DNA of 64,000 nucleotides from assembly GCA_963678675.1 (NCBI GenBank), contig OY783192.1, forward strand, positions 34,131,250 to 34,195,249. The letters are read 5' to 3'. This stretch comes from Xiphydria camelus (Eukaryota > Arthropoda > Insecta > Hymenoptera > Xiphydriidae). How positions within the stretch are numbered: position 1 is the first letter of the stretch; each line of letters begins with the position of its first letter. Position numbers and translations under genes: made by a program. Shown one piece after another: positions 47,466 to 60,200 of the stretch. Below the pieces are notes generated by a model that was not told the origin of the DNA, did no database searches, and saw nothing but the letters and a program-made list of their open reading frames with translations.

Positions 47466-48194
47466 CCCCTATTGAAAAAATCCCATAGATTCCCATAGAC
47501 AATACGGTATTTGACTGGAAGAAAATTTTGATATTTTTTAATTAAATTTGTAATCTGTATACGTATTCAATATCGAATGAAAAAGAAAAAATAATTATTC
47601 ACTGAGTTATAAGTTCATTTCTCTCTGCTGAATTATGACGTCATCGAAGAGCCGTGAAAGACGCACTTATGGCAAGCAATGAGTGTGCGAGAGAGATAGA
47701 TTTACTGAACGATAACGTTTACTGCACATTTCTACTAAATATCATTTTCCGGGTTAGGTGAGGCCGAAAGTGAAAAATGAAAAAAATACGGGGTTGATAC
47801 GTTTTTCCAAATTTTTCGAATCATTAAAAAAAATCAGTCAACTACCCTATTTCTATGGGAATTTGATGTGCTTCTGACACAGGAATTCCAGATATCCGTT
47901 AGAAAGGTTTGAGAAGGACGGATTCTATGTGTATCTGAGATGATGAATAGGGATTTACTGAATTTTATACGTATCCATAAAAGAAAGTAAAATCCCATGA
48001 GAAGATATAATAAAGTCCTGTTCACGCCGTTCTATTTGTAATTACTAATAGAACCTTGCAAGATTTTATTTGTTTCCACAGATACACATAGAATCCAATA
48101 CATTCCCATTCATCTCTCTCAGATTTTTATTAGAAGGTATCTAGAATTGCTGAAAAGTACATCAAAATTACGAGATTTTCCCTTTTTCAATAGG
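47466..48194. mobile_element. Family A MITE, copy A6, interrupted by family B
   Basis: Starts cccctattgaaaaaatccca and ends gagattttccctttttcaat then agg. It is interrupted after tcccatagacaa by a family B element and resumes at tttctatgggaatttgatgt. The right end is about 58 bp before the exon that carries the start codon of the second SLC26 gene. Confidence 0.85.
47503..47846 (+). mobile_element. Family B element, copy B5, nested in A6
   Basis: Ends ta/cggtatttgactgg and atcagtcaactaccc/ta are inverse, with a TA duplication consistent with insertion into the TA-like position of family A. It contains the B hairpin and a perfect TGACGTCA at 47636-47643. This copy best defines the element limits (about 340 bp). 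Confidence 0.8.
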
Positions 48195-48264
48195 AACTAT
48201 ATACGCCGCTTACACATCACACGTCCGTTTTTCGGTGTTTTCATGATTATAGCACGAGGAGAGA

Positions 48265-51200
48265 ATGACTGATAGTCCGGCGGAGCGTTGGGAGACGAGG
48301 AGCCGTGGCCGCGGCGACTGGTTTCGCAAGTACCTCGCGAAGCGAGTACCGATACTGTCCTGGCTACCGCGGTACGACAGCGAGAAACTCGTGAGCGATG
48401 CTATCGCCGGAATCACCGTGGGCCTCACCGTTATGCCGCAGAGCCTCGCCTACGCCACCCTGGCCGGACTCGAACCGCAGGTATGGGGTTGTCCGTAAAT
48501 TACGCAAGGCGGTTTTGAGGAGTCACAGTTCAAGGGTGGTAGCGGATCACTTCTTTTCGCTTATTTCACTTAAATCACTTTCCTTTTATAATTATTCTAA
48601 GAAACAGTCACTTTTTTCAGCTATCCACCTGAGCCATCTAGAAAATTAATCATAACGCTCTGTCGATTATGTTCAGTGCCTACCAAAATTTGTCAAATAC
48701 TTATTAGTTTGATGGTATGTGATTGTTTCTATAATACATGTATCACACACACATTATCAGGGAAAAGTCTCGATACTATTCTCATTGCTAAAAGTGCTAT
48801 GAAAATATACAATACGAAGGTTAATCTTCTACCAGTCACACAAAAACGTTTATCAGAATGGCAGATGCTTTCTGGCAATAAATATCAGGAATATTTAGAA
48901 GCTGAGAGGAAGAGAAAACATAACGGTGTTGAGAGGAACGAAAATTTTGTCGCTCACAGTACGGCCTCTACTCGGCGTTCATGGGCGCGATCGTCTACGT
49001 GATATTCGGCTCCTGCAAAGACATCACCATAGGACCCACGGCGTTGATGGCGCTGATGACCCATCAGTACGTGCAGGGTCGAAGCGCCGACTTCGCCGTA
49101 CTCCTCGCATTTTTGTCCGGTTGTCTTCAGCTCGTGATGGCTTGTCTGCGACTGGGTAAGGGAACATCTCCTTCTGCCTCGAGGCGAGAGAAAGAAAAAG
49201 AGAGTGAGGCGACTCTCCGCGATACACATGTCACACACTCTTCTTTCCCTTTCGCAGGAGTACTGATCGACTTCATTTCCGTACCGGTGACCGTCGGCTT
49301 CACCTCCGCCACCTCCGTCATAATCGTAGCGTCTCAACTGAAGGGCCTGCTGGGTCTGAAGATCTCCTCGTCCGGCTTTCTCGACACGGTGATCAAGGTT
49401 TTTCAAAACATCGGCGACGTCAGAATTTGGGACACCGGGATGAGCGTCTCCTGCATCGTCGTGCTTCTACTGCTCAGGGTACAGTCGAACGATTCCATTT
49501 TTTACACCTCTCATCGCCTTCACCGCCCTCTCACCCTCTGCGCTCGACAGAAATTGAAGGACATCAGGCTCTGCGGAAGGGGCGCGAAGCCGACGAATCG
49601 CCAACGGATCGCGATGAAGGCGATGTGGCTGATCTCCACCGCGAGGAACGCCATCGTCGTCGTCGTCTGCTCCACCGTCGTCTACAGCATGGACAGCGGC
49701 TCGGGCTCGCCCTTCATACTGACCGGTCACGTCCGATCCGGACTGCCGCCCTTCGGCCTGCCGCCGTTCTCCACGCGAGTCGGCAACCAGACGCTCTCCT
49801 TCGTGGAAATGTGCTCGGAGCTGGGATCCTCCATCGTTCTGGTGCCGATTATCGCGGTGCTGGGCAACGTGGCGATCGCCAAAGCCTTCGCCAGCGGCCG
49901 CAACGTCGACGCGACGCAGGAACTCTTGACGCTGGGGATTTGCAACGTACTCGGAGGCTTCGGGAGCGCCATGCCGGTCACGGGATCGTTCAGCAGATCG
50001 GCGGTGAATCACGTTAGCGGGGTGAAGACACCGATGGGCGGACTTTACACGGGCGTGCTGATACTGCTGGCTCTCAGTCTTCTCACGCCGTACTTTTATT
50101 TCATTCCGAAAGGTATTCCTACGAGGTCGATTCCGCGGCCGTCTTCGAAAAAGTTCTTCCGCTTCGCCGCTGCGAGAGATCGGAAGGTAGAAAATGCCCT
50201 TTGAAAGAGATCGCGCGCGTCGTGATTTTCGAAGCGATGATCCGCCGGCACGGGCCAAAGCGCGACAGTGGCGGCGGAAGAAAGATCTGTGATAACGGGC
50301 GGAAATACCGACGGAAAGATCGCGTTTTTGCAAATTCCTTACAACTGATCAAACCGTTACTTTTTTTTGTCTCAGCGTCCCTGGCCGCCGTCGTTATCTG
50401 CGCGGTGATATTTATGATAGAGTACGAAGTCGTGAAGCCGATGTGGAAGTCGAGCAGGAAGGATTTGATCCCGACCTTCGTAACATTTCTGTGCTGCCTC
50501 ATAATCGGAGTGGAGTACGGAATCCTCGTGGGAGTTGGGATAAATTTAATATTCCTGCTCTATCCGTCCGCCCGGCCATCGATCCACGTCGAGAAGTGTG
50601 TGGTGAGCCGATCGATCTCTTTCTCGCGCCTACCTACATCCGTGTTCATCCGTAAAATCTCTTTCCTCCAATTGTGACGTCCGTTTATTCTCACCAGACC
50701 GACGCTGGAGCCGAGTACTTGTTGGTAACACCGGGCAACAGCCTTTACTTTCCTGCGATCGAGTTCATAAGACTGTCCGTAGATCGCGTCGCGAGGAAGG
50801 AAGGTTCTAGTCAATTGCCGGTCGTGATCGATTGCAGACACATCTTGGGGGCTGATTTTACGGCTGCGAAGGTACGTCCTGCTCGGAACCTTCGATTTTG
50901 TTCTCAACTCTATTGAAAAAGTTTCATAGATTCTCGCGGAAAACTTGTAAAATCCCCCTAGAATTCCCATGGGAATTTGACGTGTTTCTGTCACAGCAAT
51001 TCCAGATACTCTCTCATAAAAATCTGAGAGACATGAATGGGAATGTTTTGGATTCTATGTGTTTCTGTGGAAATAAATAAAATCTCGTAAGGTTCTAGTA
51101 GTAATTACAAATAGAACGGCGTGAACAGGACTTTATTATCTTTTTATAGGATTTTACTTTCTTTTCTGGATACGTACAAGATTCAGTAAATCCCTAAATT

Positions 51201-51822
51201 CATCATCTCAGATACACATAGAATCCAATGCATTTCTATTCGTCCTTCTCAAACTTTTCTAGTGAATATCTGGAATTGCCGTGTCCGAAGCACATCAGAT
51301 TCCCATAGAAATTGTCTGTGGGAATCAATGAGATCTTTTCAATAGGGAAGCAGCTGCCTTCGCGTCTCGCGCATTTCGTTCAAGTCGTTTCTTTCGTTCC
51401 GATCCAGGGAATAGCCGCGCTGATCGACGAGTTCAATTGTCGGAAACAGGGTCTGTACTTTTACAATCCCCGAACGGACGTCGTGGCTGTTTTAAAGGGC
51501 GCTTGCGGTGAAGACTTTCAGCACGTTTCCACTCAGGAGGAGCTGTCGTACTTGCTCTACACGAATCCAGGTAAGGGTGCGAGGTAAACGCGTTTCTCGA
51601 CGACAGGCGAGCAATCCGTCATCGGGGGTGGAATGGTCGATGACGGAGGTGCCCTGGTTCTTCTTCGCAGAGAGATCGAAGCAGCTCTTGGCGATAAAGC
51701 ACGAAGAAACGAGCCATCAACCCTCGACGAACGGCTCCGATCCCGAACTGACGCACAGACGTTCCTCCGGTCACGAGCTCAGCGAAGTGACGACCACTCT
51801 ACTGCACGCAACTACCAGCTGA
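48265..51822 (+). CDS. SLC26/SulP anion transporter, SLC26A11-like (paralogue 2)
   Basis: Second transporter of the same subfamily as 19735-29290. Coding exons: 48265-48480, 48960-49155, 49258-49478, 49551-50112, 50376-50602, 50698-50871, 51408-51570 and 51671-51822 (stop TGA); phases close to 636 residues. Visible motifs are IAGITVGLTVMPQSLAYATL, YGLYSAFMGAIVYVIFGSCK, IGPTALMAL, PVTGSFSRSAVNHVSGVKTP and a C-terminal STAS domain (VVIDCRHILGADFTAAKGIA). The N-terminus before the first span is longer and more basic than in paralogue 1. The start ATG follows a likely acceptor (gattatag at about 48245-48252), so the 5' UTR is probably spliced. Exon 4 covers what is three exons in paralogue 1. The introns at 49156-49257 and 49479-49550 are multiples of three without stops. 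Substrate cannot be read from sequence. Confidence 0.93.
50907..51347. mobile_element. Family A MITE, copy A7, in STAS-domain intron
   Basis: Starts actctattgaaaaagtttca and ends aatgagatcttttcaatagg. It has gacgtgtttctgtcacagca, the inverse gtgtccgaagcacatcagat, and gtagtaattacaaatagaac in the centre. It fills the intron from 35 bp after the donor to 60 bp before the next exon. Confidence 0.85.
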
Positions 51823-52030
51823 ATCGATATTGCCGTACCAAATTTCTTCGCTCTACGAGCCCGCTAGGCGTGCCTTTTTTTGTGAAAATTGGCAATGAAA
51901 ACTCGTATTTGCTTATACGCAATCGCGAAGAAACGTTCCATATTACCATTTCTATACTTTTTATATATAATCTTATCATTAGTGAAACTCTTACGAATGT
52001 ACTCGGCTGTTGACGGTATTTCGTGCGACT

Positions 52031-52036
52031 AATAAA
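52031..52036 (+). terminator. Polyadenylation signal of second SLC26 gene
   Basis: AATAAA lies 208 nt after the TGA stop at 51820-51822 and is the first canonical signal downstream. Confidence 0.5.
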
Positions 52037-52039
52037 GGC

Positions 52040-53622
52040 GCCGCGCATTCGTACATCGCGAATGAGAAGAAACAAACGTCTACTTGTCATTTCAAAGTAT
52101 ACCTTTTGTCTGCTATTACTTCCACATTTCCGCGAATTCAATCACCTTGCTCCTTTGTTTTGATCGAAATTTTCTCGTGGTTTACGCTAGAGATTGTGAT
52201 CCAAGTCCAGCAGCCCGCCAATAATTTCCTAAATGATTGGCAATTAAGCACATTTATTACTTTCAAAAAAAAAAAGAACAAAGTTAGAGTTAAGAGAGAT
52301 TTTGCCTGGGCAAAATTCTTTGGTATGGCACGTCGTACGTCTTTCTGACTTAAATCAACGACTTTTTTATCAATCGACCATTCCATTTCACATTCCAATA
52401 TCGCTTTCTAGCAAAATACAAACAAAACTGAGTTTATCAAATCTTCTCCAGTATAATACATAAACGGTATATATAGCTCTTGTAATATATTAATTAAACT
52501 TGCCTTCAAATATACTATACAAAAATTGAATTGAAAAATATTTTTCATGCAAAGACTGGCGGGATTACTAAGCTAATGGCGGGAAAAAGAAAATAAATAA
52601 AAACATTTTAATTTATATAAAAAGTAACACGGTTTCTGCATTAATTTCTTTTCTAGCAGATTATAGAGTGTAGATATTACTGAGAATGTATATTGTCAAT
52701 AGTTTTAAATCACTAAGAGTACAAATATGCTGTTCGAAAAATGACACATAACAGCTGATCGTTATTCGATTCGCTTTGGTTAGGTTTGACATTTCGAAAC
52801 TAATCAACTATTCGTCCCCGAGTGTACGTCACGAATTCGCATGGTAATCTATGAATTTAGGCGTATTCAACAGAGTCAACCTCAAGGTAACTAATGTTAT
52901 TCTATGGTAGTTTCCATTTGACACGTGGCAGGTCTAAAAAACGGGTACATTCTAAACATCTTTTAGAACATAACCTTCAAGGTCCTCTTAAGTACTATTC
53001 GGAAGATTCGGAATATTCGCCCTTAATTAACTGGATATTCGCGTGTTACTAATTTTAATTGCTTTTTATTTCCGCGATAGTTTCTTCAGCATAACGATTT
53101 ACGTATAGATGGCAGAGATTGATAAGCGTGTTACTAAACTTTGACGTTTAACCCGTCTTATTTGACAAGTATTGCTATTGTATTTATGTATTTTTGAATA
53201 CGTTAAAGAAATATGAATAGTTTGACGCAACAGAAAGTGAGTAATCCAAGGATTTTTTAAAAACAATTCACACATATTCGTATCTTTCTGGTCTTCGAAG
53301 CAGAGCAAGTGATAAACTTTTGTTTTCCGAAAGCGTAAAACTCAAAAATACCTACTCAAAGTACCTTTAGGCCCTATTTTCCAATAAATTACCTCTGATA
53401 AAAAAACATATTTAAATTCATTCGTAACGACATTCAATTTGTTAATTATAACAGTGCTCCAATAAAGAGATCGTACCTCGGAAACTATCTTATGCCTTAT
53501 TATTGCAAGCATAATTCAACCTGATGTATCCATCTTTATAATGCATAGGGGAACATGTGATAAAACTGGGTTGCTTCAATTTGCCATTGCATATACAGAA
53601 ATAGTACAAGGATGGGGTACTC
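52040..53622. other. AT-rich spacer between SLC26 and RalGAPB genes
   Basis: No coding exon recognised. A non-coding first exon for RalGAPB could end at about 52889, where cctcaag is followed by gtaactaatg, because the RalGAPB start codon lies in an exon with an upstream acceptor (gttttccag at 54242-54250). This is weak. Confidence 0.35.
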
Positions 53623-53784
53623 AGGGAACATCTGAGCATAAGTGAGAACACATGGTAATGACATAAGAGTCTCTCTGTTGCACACAAATCTCTATCGTTC
53701 TGGAAATTGTCCAGAGAATTATGTGCAACAGAGAGACTCTTATACCGGCACCATGTGTTCTCATTTACACTCACACGTTCCCTT
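53623..53784. mobile_element. 162-bp inverted-repeat element X
   Basis: agggaacatctgagcataag, then tgagaacacatggt, is inverted at the right as accatgtgttctcatttaca then cacacgttccc. Inner agagtctctctgttgcacac pairs with gtgcaacagagagactctta. It abuts family A copy A8 and resembles element H. Confidence 0.75.
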
Positions 53785-54185
53785 CCCTATCGAAAAGATT
53801 CCATAGATTCCCACAGACAATTTCTATGGGAATCTGATGTGCTTCAGACACAGCAGTTCCAGATATTCACTAGTAAAGTTTGAGAAGAACGAATAGGAAT
53901 TTGTTGGATTCTATGTATATCTGAGATGATACATAGGGATTTGCCGGATTTTATATGTATCCGTAAACACAAGTAGAATCCCATAAAGATAATAAAGACC
54001 CGTACACACGCCATTCTATTTGTAATTACTGATAGAACCTTTCAAGACATTCCCATTCATCTCTCTCAGATTTTTATAAGATGGTATCTGGAATTGCTGT
54101 GTCTGAAGCATACTAAATTCCCATGGGTATTCTATGGGGATTTTACAAGTTTTCTATGAGAATCTATGATACTTTTTCAATGGGG
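53785..54185. mobile_element. Family A MITE, copy A8
   Basis: Starts ccctatcgaaaagattccat and ends tctatgatactttttcaatg then ggg. It contains gatgtgcttcagacacagca and the inverse tgctgtgtctgaagcatact. It ends 65 bp before the RalGAPB first coding exon. Confidence 0.85.
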
Positions 54186-54265
54186 AATACCCCATCCTCA
54201 TACTGTCTCCGTATAGTTGCTTAATAACTATACAGAGATACGTTTTCCAGGATTCAGGAGGGGGA

Positions 54266-57200
54266 ATGTATTCCGAATGGGCTTCTTTGAGTTCTCTGAT
54301 CCAGCAAGGCTCGGAGGAGAGCCAGAGCGTTCTGGAGAAGTTTTCTCCGGGCGCTGGCCGAGAAGTCGCGTTACCCGTTGTTCGTCAACTCGCCGCAAAT
54401 CTTGGTATAACCCAAGCTGCAGAACCCAGTCCTCTGAACACGGATCGAGAAGTGCAATGGTGCATGGAAGTCATTTGTTACGGCCTGTCCTTACCGCTTG
54501 CCGAGCACGACACAGTCAGAGATTGCGTGAACGTCTACTGCGAGTGGCTCTCCGCGCTGTACTCTTCGCCTAAAATTTCCGTGCCGCGACCCATCGTCGA
54601 AGACCCGAATTTTTATGGGCGAAAGATCATCAGTCACTTTCACAATCTCTTCGTGCCGAGAACGGGGGAAGGTGAGCTCCTCCTATCCACTGCGTCCACC
54701 TATTCGTCCTTTGGTACGATCTGCGAGACTAGTCTTCAGTGTAATGTTGAGATCGCCCTTACAAAAAGAAACAGCAGTGCGAAAATACGACATGTGTATA
54801 GTTACTGTAATCTTCTGTAGTCAACTGTAACTCAAATACGCACTATATATCTGTAGAGTTCACTGTAATATTCTGTAATTAACCACAAAAGATTGCTGTA
54901 AACTACGCATGTGGTATTTTGGCACTGTAATTTTTTTTTTTTCGTTAGGGCAGTACTACTCGTCTGAAACTACATAAAATGTTTGTACCAATCGCCGAAT
55001 TGTGATACGAAAGATTCGAAAAGGAGCTTTTGGCATCGAGTGAAACTCGTACAATTACATTTTCACAGCACCAGCTAGCGAATAATAGTTCCTTTACGAA
55101 AATATCGCGACGAATCTTTCGTATCTATGGTTATCAATTTCGATCGATACGACACACACGGATCTAATCTACTCTCTCTTTCATAGTCTGGCCATTTTTG
55201 TATCAGGACCTAGGTAATTGTCTCTCAATTGACTTTACGTCATTCGCAATGTGTCTGTAAACGTCTTCGCTCGAACGCTTCGTACGCGTGCTCCCCTGAA
55301 ACTGGTTATACATATTCGCACGCACTTTCGCAGGAGCGGATACGATAAACCGACAAGCGGTACTGTGTCACAGAGTGCTGAGGACGTTACAACAGGTCGC
55401 CAGAGGTCCCGCTACCCTCGAGAGAGAAACGTGGGAGAGTCTGCTCTTATTCTTAATCGGCATAAACGACGCCCTCCTAGCTCCACCCGCGGTGAGGGAA
55501 GACGCGGGGGAGCAATTGTGCGAAAGAGTCCTCGGCGTGTTGCTGGAGGTAAATATCGATGACTCGATTTGTCCCGACACCGAACTGTCGTACGGTCGAT
55601 CGTGTGATCGCAAGCGACACGCGATATGCGTTTCAGGTCTGGTTGGTGGCTTGCGAACGTAATTTTCCATCCCCGCCGTTATGGCGTACACTGAGAGAGT
55701 CCTGCCTACGCTGGCGTCACAGGCTAGCCCTCATAGAACAGTGGAACCGCGTGTGCCTGGCGTTGACCGCGAGGCTGTTGCAAATCATGTACGGACCTGT
55801 GTTTCCGGAATTGAAGATAAGTGAGTGATTCCCTCGCGACGGAGCAGCGTACGCGAAGTGCGCTCTCACACGTTCGAATCTTTCTAGGCGAGGAAGACGC
55901 GCAGCTAGTCCCACCCGCCATGTCCGACGAAGCCGTCGCCCAAGCGTGGTACAGATTGTTGCGCACAGTGGGCGATCCGGTCGACTTGTGCAGACCCGCG
56001 GTGGTTTCACAGACCCAGGCTTTTCTGCAGTACGCAATCGCCAGCCCCAACGTGGTCGATCCCTGCCAGCATCCGTGTCTTCAGGGTTTGCCGCAGATAT
56101 TCTTAAAAGCTGTCAAGGGTATCGCTGGTCAAGTCGATGCTTTTCTCGGTGAGTCGGTATTCAGGCCACGGCACGCCTCGTTCGTTCCCAGTGAACCGCA
56201 CGGAGAAAGGGAAACGTTACGATTCTTACTGCTCTGAACAAAGTCGTGTCTGGATGTGCCGCGGCGCTAGCAAAACACGTATCGCCCGTGTACGGCGTTG
56301 GAAGGTACGGTGACTCTGATCAGGGTGTCTGGCGATCAGGGAAATCTGGAAAACCTGGAATTGTGAGGGAATTTGATATTGCTGGAAAAAGTCAAGGAAT
56401 TGTCAGGGAATCCTGAAGGTTTTCTGGATTGTTTCCCTCAAGTTTTTAGAATGGCTTTTGCGGGAATCGGGTTGTTGAACATTGCGAGTCGGCTATATCG
56501 CATTGCCGTATCACTATAGTTCCGATCGTTCGTTAAGCATTCGTTCTTATCGGGCCCTGATCAGCCATGTGCGAAATTGCTCCAATCAACTGACCCAGAG
56601 CGTGCAATACCTATATCATCGACTTATCGGTCGAGACGTTGAAAGTGCAACACACGTTCTTAAATCCGTCTTGTTTTACGCTTAAGACGATTTTCAATTT
56701 ATCGTAATGAATCAATTATTGCGCTTAGAATCCGAGCTCAATGATTGCTTTAGTAACATAACAAAGCAATTTTGGACTAGTCAGGAAAAAATACATATAT
56801 TAGGCCTGAAAATCCTGGAAAAGTCAAGGAATTTCAAATTCCGATTCTCTGCTGGACACACTGCTAGTCGGCGTACATATATCCAGACACGGTTTCGCTT
56901 CCAGGAACCGCCGAATTTACTTTCACTGGAATTATCAGCAAACAATTATATCTCTATTCGTGTGGTACGATGGCTTGTGTGTATTTCGGTGAATGTCTGC
57001 CTGTCTCTGCGAAAAACTCACGCGCTGTCGATCGTCAGCACTTCTCAAGCACCGGACACGCCGTTCGTTCCCTCGTGGGGTGTGGCGGTGGTGGTTTGCA
57101 TGCCCGGGTGTAAATGTTTTAGGAGTATCGCAGGCGTGCTGTTGGGAGGAGTGTTGCGTGACCAGTGCCGCGCCGGGGACTGGCACGGGCGGAGGTGGGG

Positions 57201-60200
57201 CTACGGGTGCGGACAGGATCGTTTCTAAAGATCAACCCCAGCCCTCTCCCACGCCTCCGACGCAACGCAGGCTCGCCAAAAGCTTCAGCGTCACACCTTC
57301 CGTCGTCACTAAGGGTACCTTGCACACGACTCGTTATTAAGTCTATTTTCGCCTTGGACATATCTATGCGTACCTTTTCGCACCGATTTATCCCTTGCCG
57401 CGATCACTTGCTCGTTCTTCTGTACGATACACCCGTCTCTCGAATGTTCTCTTCCGCCAAAATTTTGATCGAAACGCAGCCTCAGCTCGAGGTAGCCATT
57501 GATTCATCGCTGGCATTGATGTGTACGACAGGAATACCGAAAGCTTCGCTGATCAGTCTAACCACGAGTCGTATATCGAACAACCCACCGCTGTCGACTT
57601 CCAATTCCGGGCCGTCGTCGACGTCCAGTTTAGCGTGTACGTAAGAGAGATCTTTCGAATGTCGCGGCGACGCTATTGTTGTACAATAAAACGCGCGATC
57701 CTTCGCCGTTGCAGCCGTTATCTCTCTCGGTCAAGATAGCAGACCGCCTTTGGCACCGGGAAGGCCCAAGTGCAACAGTATATTGCATTTGTTGGGAGAA
57801 TGGCTGTTCGAGGCCGCCTTTATAGGGACTGACGGCTGGTCGCAAAATTTAGCGCGTAAGTTCGCAGAGTCGCGTTTGGGGCGATATTCTTATTTACGTC
57901 TCTTTTTTGTGTCATCGTCGTCGATTGTTATCATTGCAGAACCCACGGGCGCGTCGAAGCGACCTTCATCCGTGCTCGTGGACGGACCCAGTTCGCTGCA
58001 GGAAACCACCAGCGAAATACCGCCCTCTCTTTGCATAGACCATTACGAATCCGGCAGGGCGGAAGCCATGGGTGCGCTCTGCAGAATCTTCTGCGCCAAG
58101 AAGACCGGAGAAGAGATTCTTCCGGTATATCTGGCGCGGTTCTACCAGGCGATGCACCATGGCCTCAAAGTGAACGAAGTAATAAACTGCTTAAAAGTCA
58201 TCGTCGTGTTGCATTCGAGAGCTTCGTCACACTCTTGTCCATCCCGTCGCTAGGGAAGGGAATGCGGTGAAACGCTGGCCAGTATCTTGCTGAATTCGGC
58301 AGACCTGTTCCGGCTGGACCTGGATGGCGTGCAAGTCTTGGTGCCGACGGTATTGTGCGCTTTGGAGGTCGTGCTTCCCGAAAAGGACTTAAAATTAAAG
58401 TCGAGCGCGGTGTCGAGGGTCGAGCTGAGAAGAGCTTCGATACACTTGTTGATATCCATGCTGACGCTGCCTCTGCACTTCCAGGTACCGCGCCGCTGAC
58501 TCCCCGTTTTCACTCTCCGAAGTGATCATCGCGCAACGATAAACCGTTCGTCGATCCGTTCGCACGATCACTGAACGATGCGCGCGTTCGTTTGTGATTC
58601 TAGAATCTCTCCATCAGAGAACTACCGACGTTTCCCACCGCTCTCGATCACTCCGACAAGAGTCAAGTAACATTCGCTCAATTGAAGCCGAGGCTCATGA
58701 ACTTGCTGATCAATGCGCTGCAAGTAGAAACGGATCCGCAGAACACTCACATGCTTTTAGGTGAGTCGCACCTTTCTCATCTTCGGAGCCGAAGGATAAT
58801 CGCACTAACGACGGGCGTTGCTACCGCGCGCCAGGCGGACTTATGTTGAGCGTTCAGGACTCGGCCGCGGCGGAAGAGGTCGAGCAGGTGACTCAGCCCG
58901 ATACCGTCATCAGCGATACGACGACGAATTTGCTGTCATCGGGTGAGTCCGCCAATTAGAGTCTCCATTACACGCACCGCTGCAAATTACTCAGATTCCA
59001 CGCTACGACGATTACTATTCGTAGCGACCGTCCGAGATTATTATCGGTTTGGTTGTCTAAAAAAGACGTTGCGAAATGTACATACCAGCCGAACAGTATG
59101 AAAACTCTGCCAGATATCACGTATAATTTCTGCTCTAATTCGTACCTCGTAATGCGACGTAATCACTTCTTCGCATTCGCTTCTTACATGCTTCTTGTGA
59201 CGTGTCGTTTCTCCATTTTTTATTTTGGGTTGTATTCCGTTGCGCGCATTCGTCATTGTACCGCCATCACCGCTTGATAGTCGCCAGCGATTCGGCCAGT
59301 CAAGTAAGCATTTCCAGTGATCTGCGTTCACTCGGGGATGCGTCTGACATTGCCACTCTCCAAGAGGAAACCATAGCTTTTGGTAAATACCCATGGATTT
59401 ACACGTATTTTCGCAGCGCGCGATCCCCGATTTTTGTTTCTCCTGTCCGATATACTCGTCACGAGCAATTTTGCTTCGCACGTTGTTCTCGAACGAACGA
59501 ACGCGTTTCGAGTGAGTCGCATCCGCGATAAAGCGTGACACCCGTTGTTGCAGATTCCGCGCACGCTCTCTTCGTCAGGGCGACATATTTAGTGTGTCAC
59601 AGATTAATCTCATCGTGGAAAACGGATCTGAATGTTTCCCTGGCAGCGCTCGAATTACTGTCGGGCTTGGCGAGAACGCACATTCGCGAAACAGGTAAGG
59701 AGCACGTCGATCGTCATACCCTTTCATTCGTAATCGAACTGCGGACTAATCGTCGCCTGGATTTGTCCAAGCAGCAAGGAAGCTCACAGGTTGTTTAAAC
59801 TACATTCGAGTACCTATTCAATCTATCTATACGACGTATCACTGCTCAAAGAGCAAGCATGCTTTAGAATAGAGAAATTGTCGACTGGCATTATCTTGAA
59901 ACGATCTCGCGCTTGCACGACAATACAATATACCATTTTTCCATTTAATATCCTTTATTGAGAATGCTTATGCTGTACGACGTACATCCAGTTCAATACC
60001 GCCATAACTGCAAAATTTTAATTTTTGATTTTATGGCGATTATTGCCATACATACAGTGCCAACATATTGGACTTTGAAAAGAAATACAGCCACAAGTGG
60101 TTAAGTTTTAAAATATGCCATATTTGCATATATGGCCCTATGAATTCCGATCTAGCGTTGTTTTATTTCCTTCTTATTCAAAATTATATAATTTACACTT

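Noticed and set aside
49467..50333. Long minus-strand open frame of 288 codons
   Set aside because: It lies antisense to the conserved SLC26 exon at 49551-50112 and has a low-complexity, arginine-rich translation. It is a shadow of GC-rich codons.
57165..57600. Continuous frame from 57165 as RalGAPB coding sequence
   Set aside because: It is in the wrong frame relative to the exon 57123-57314. Only its 3' part (from 57532) fits the phase and the linker upstream of the [16 protein letters not shown] block.
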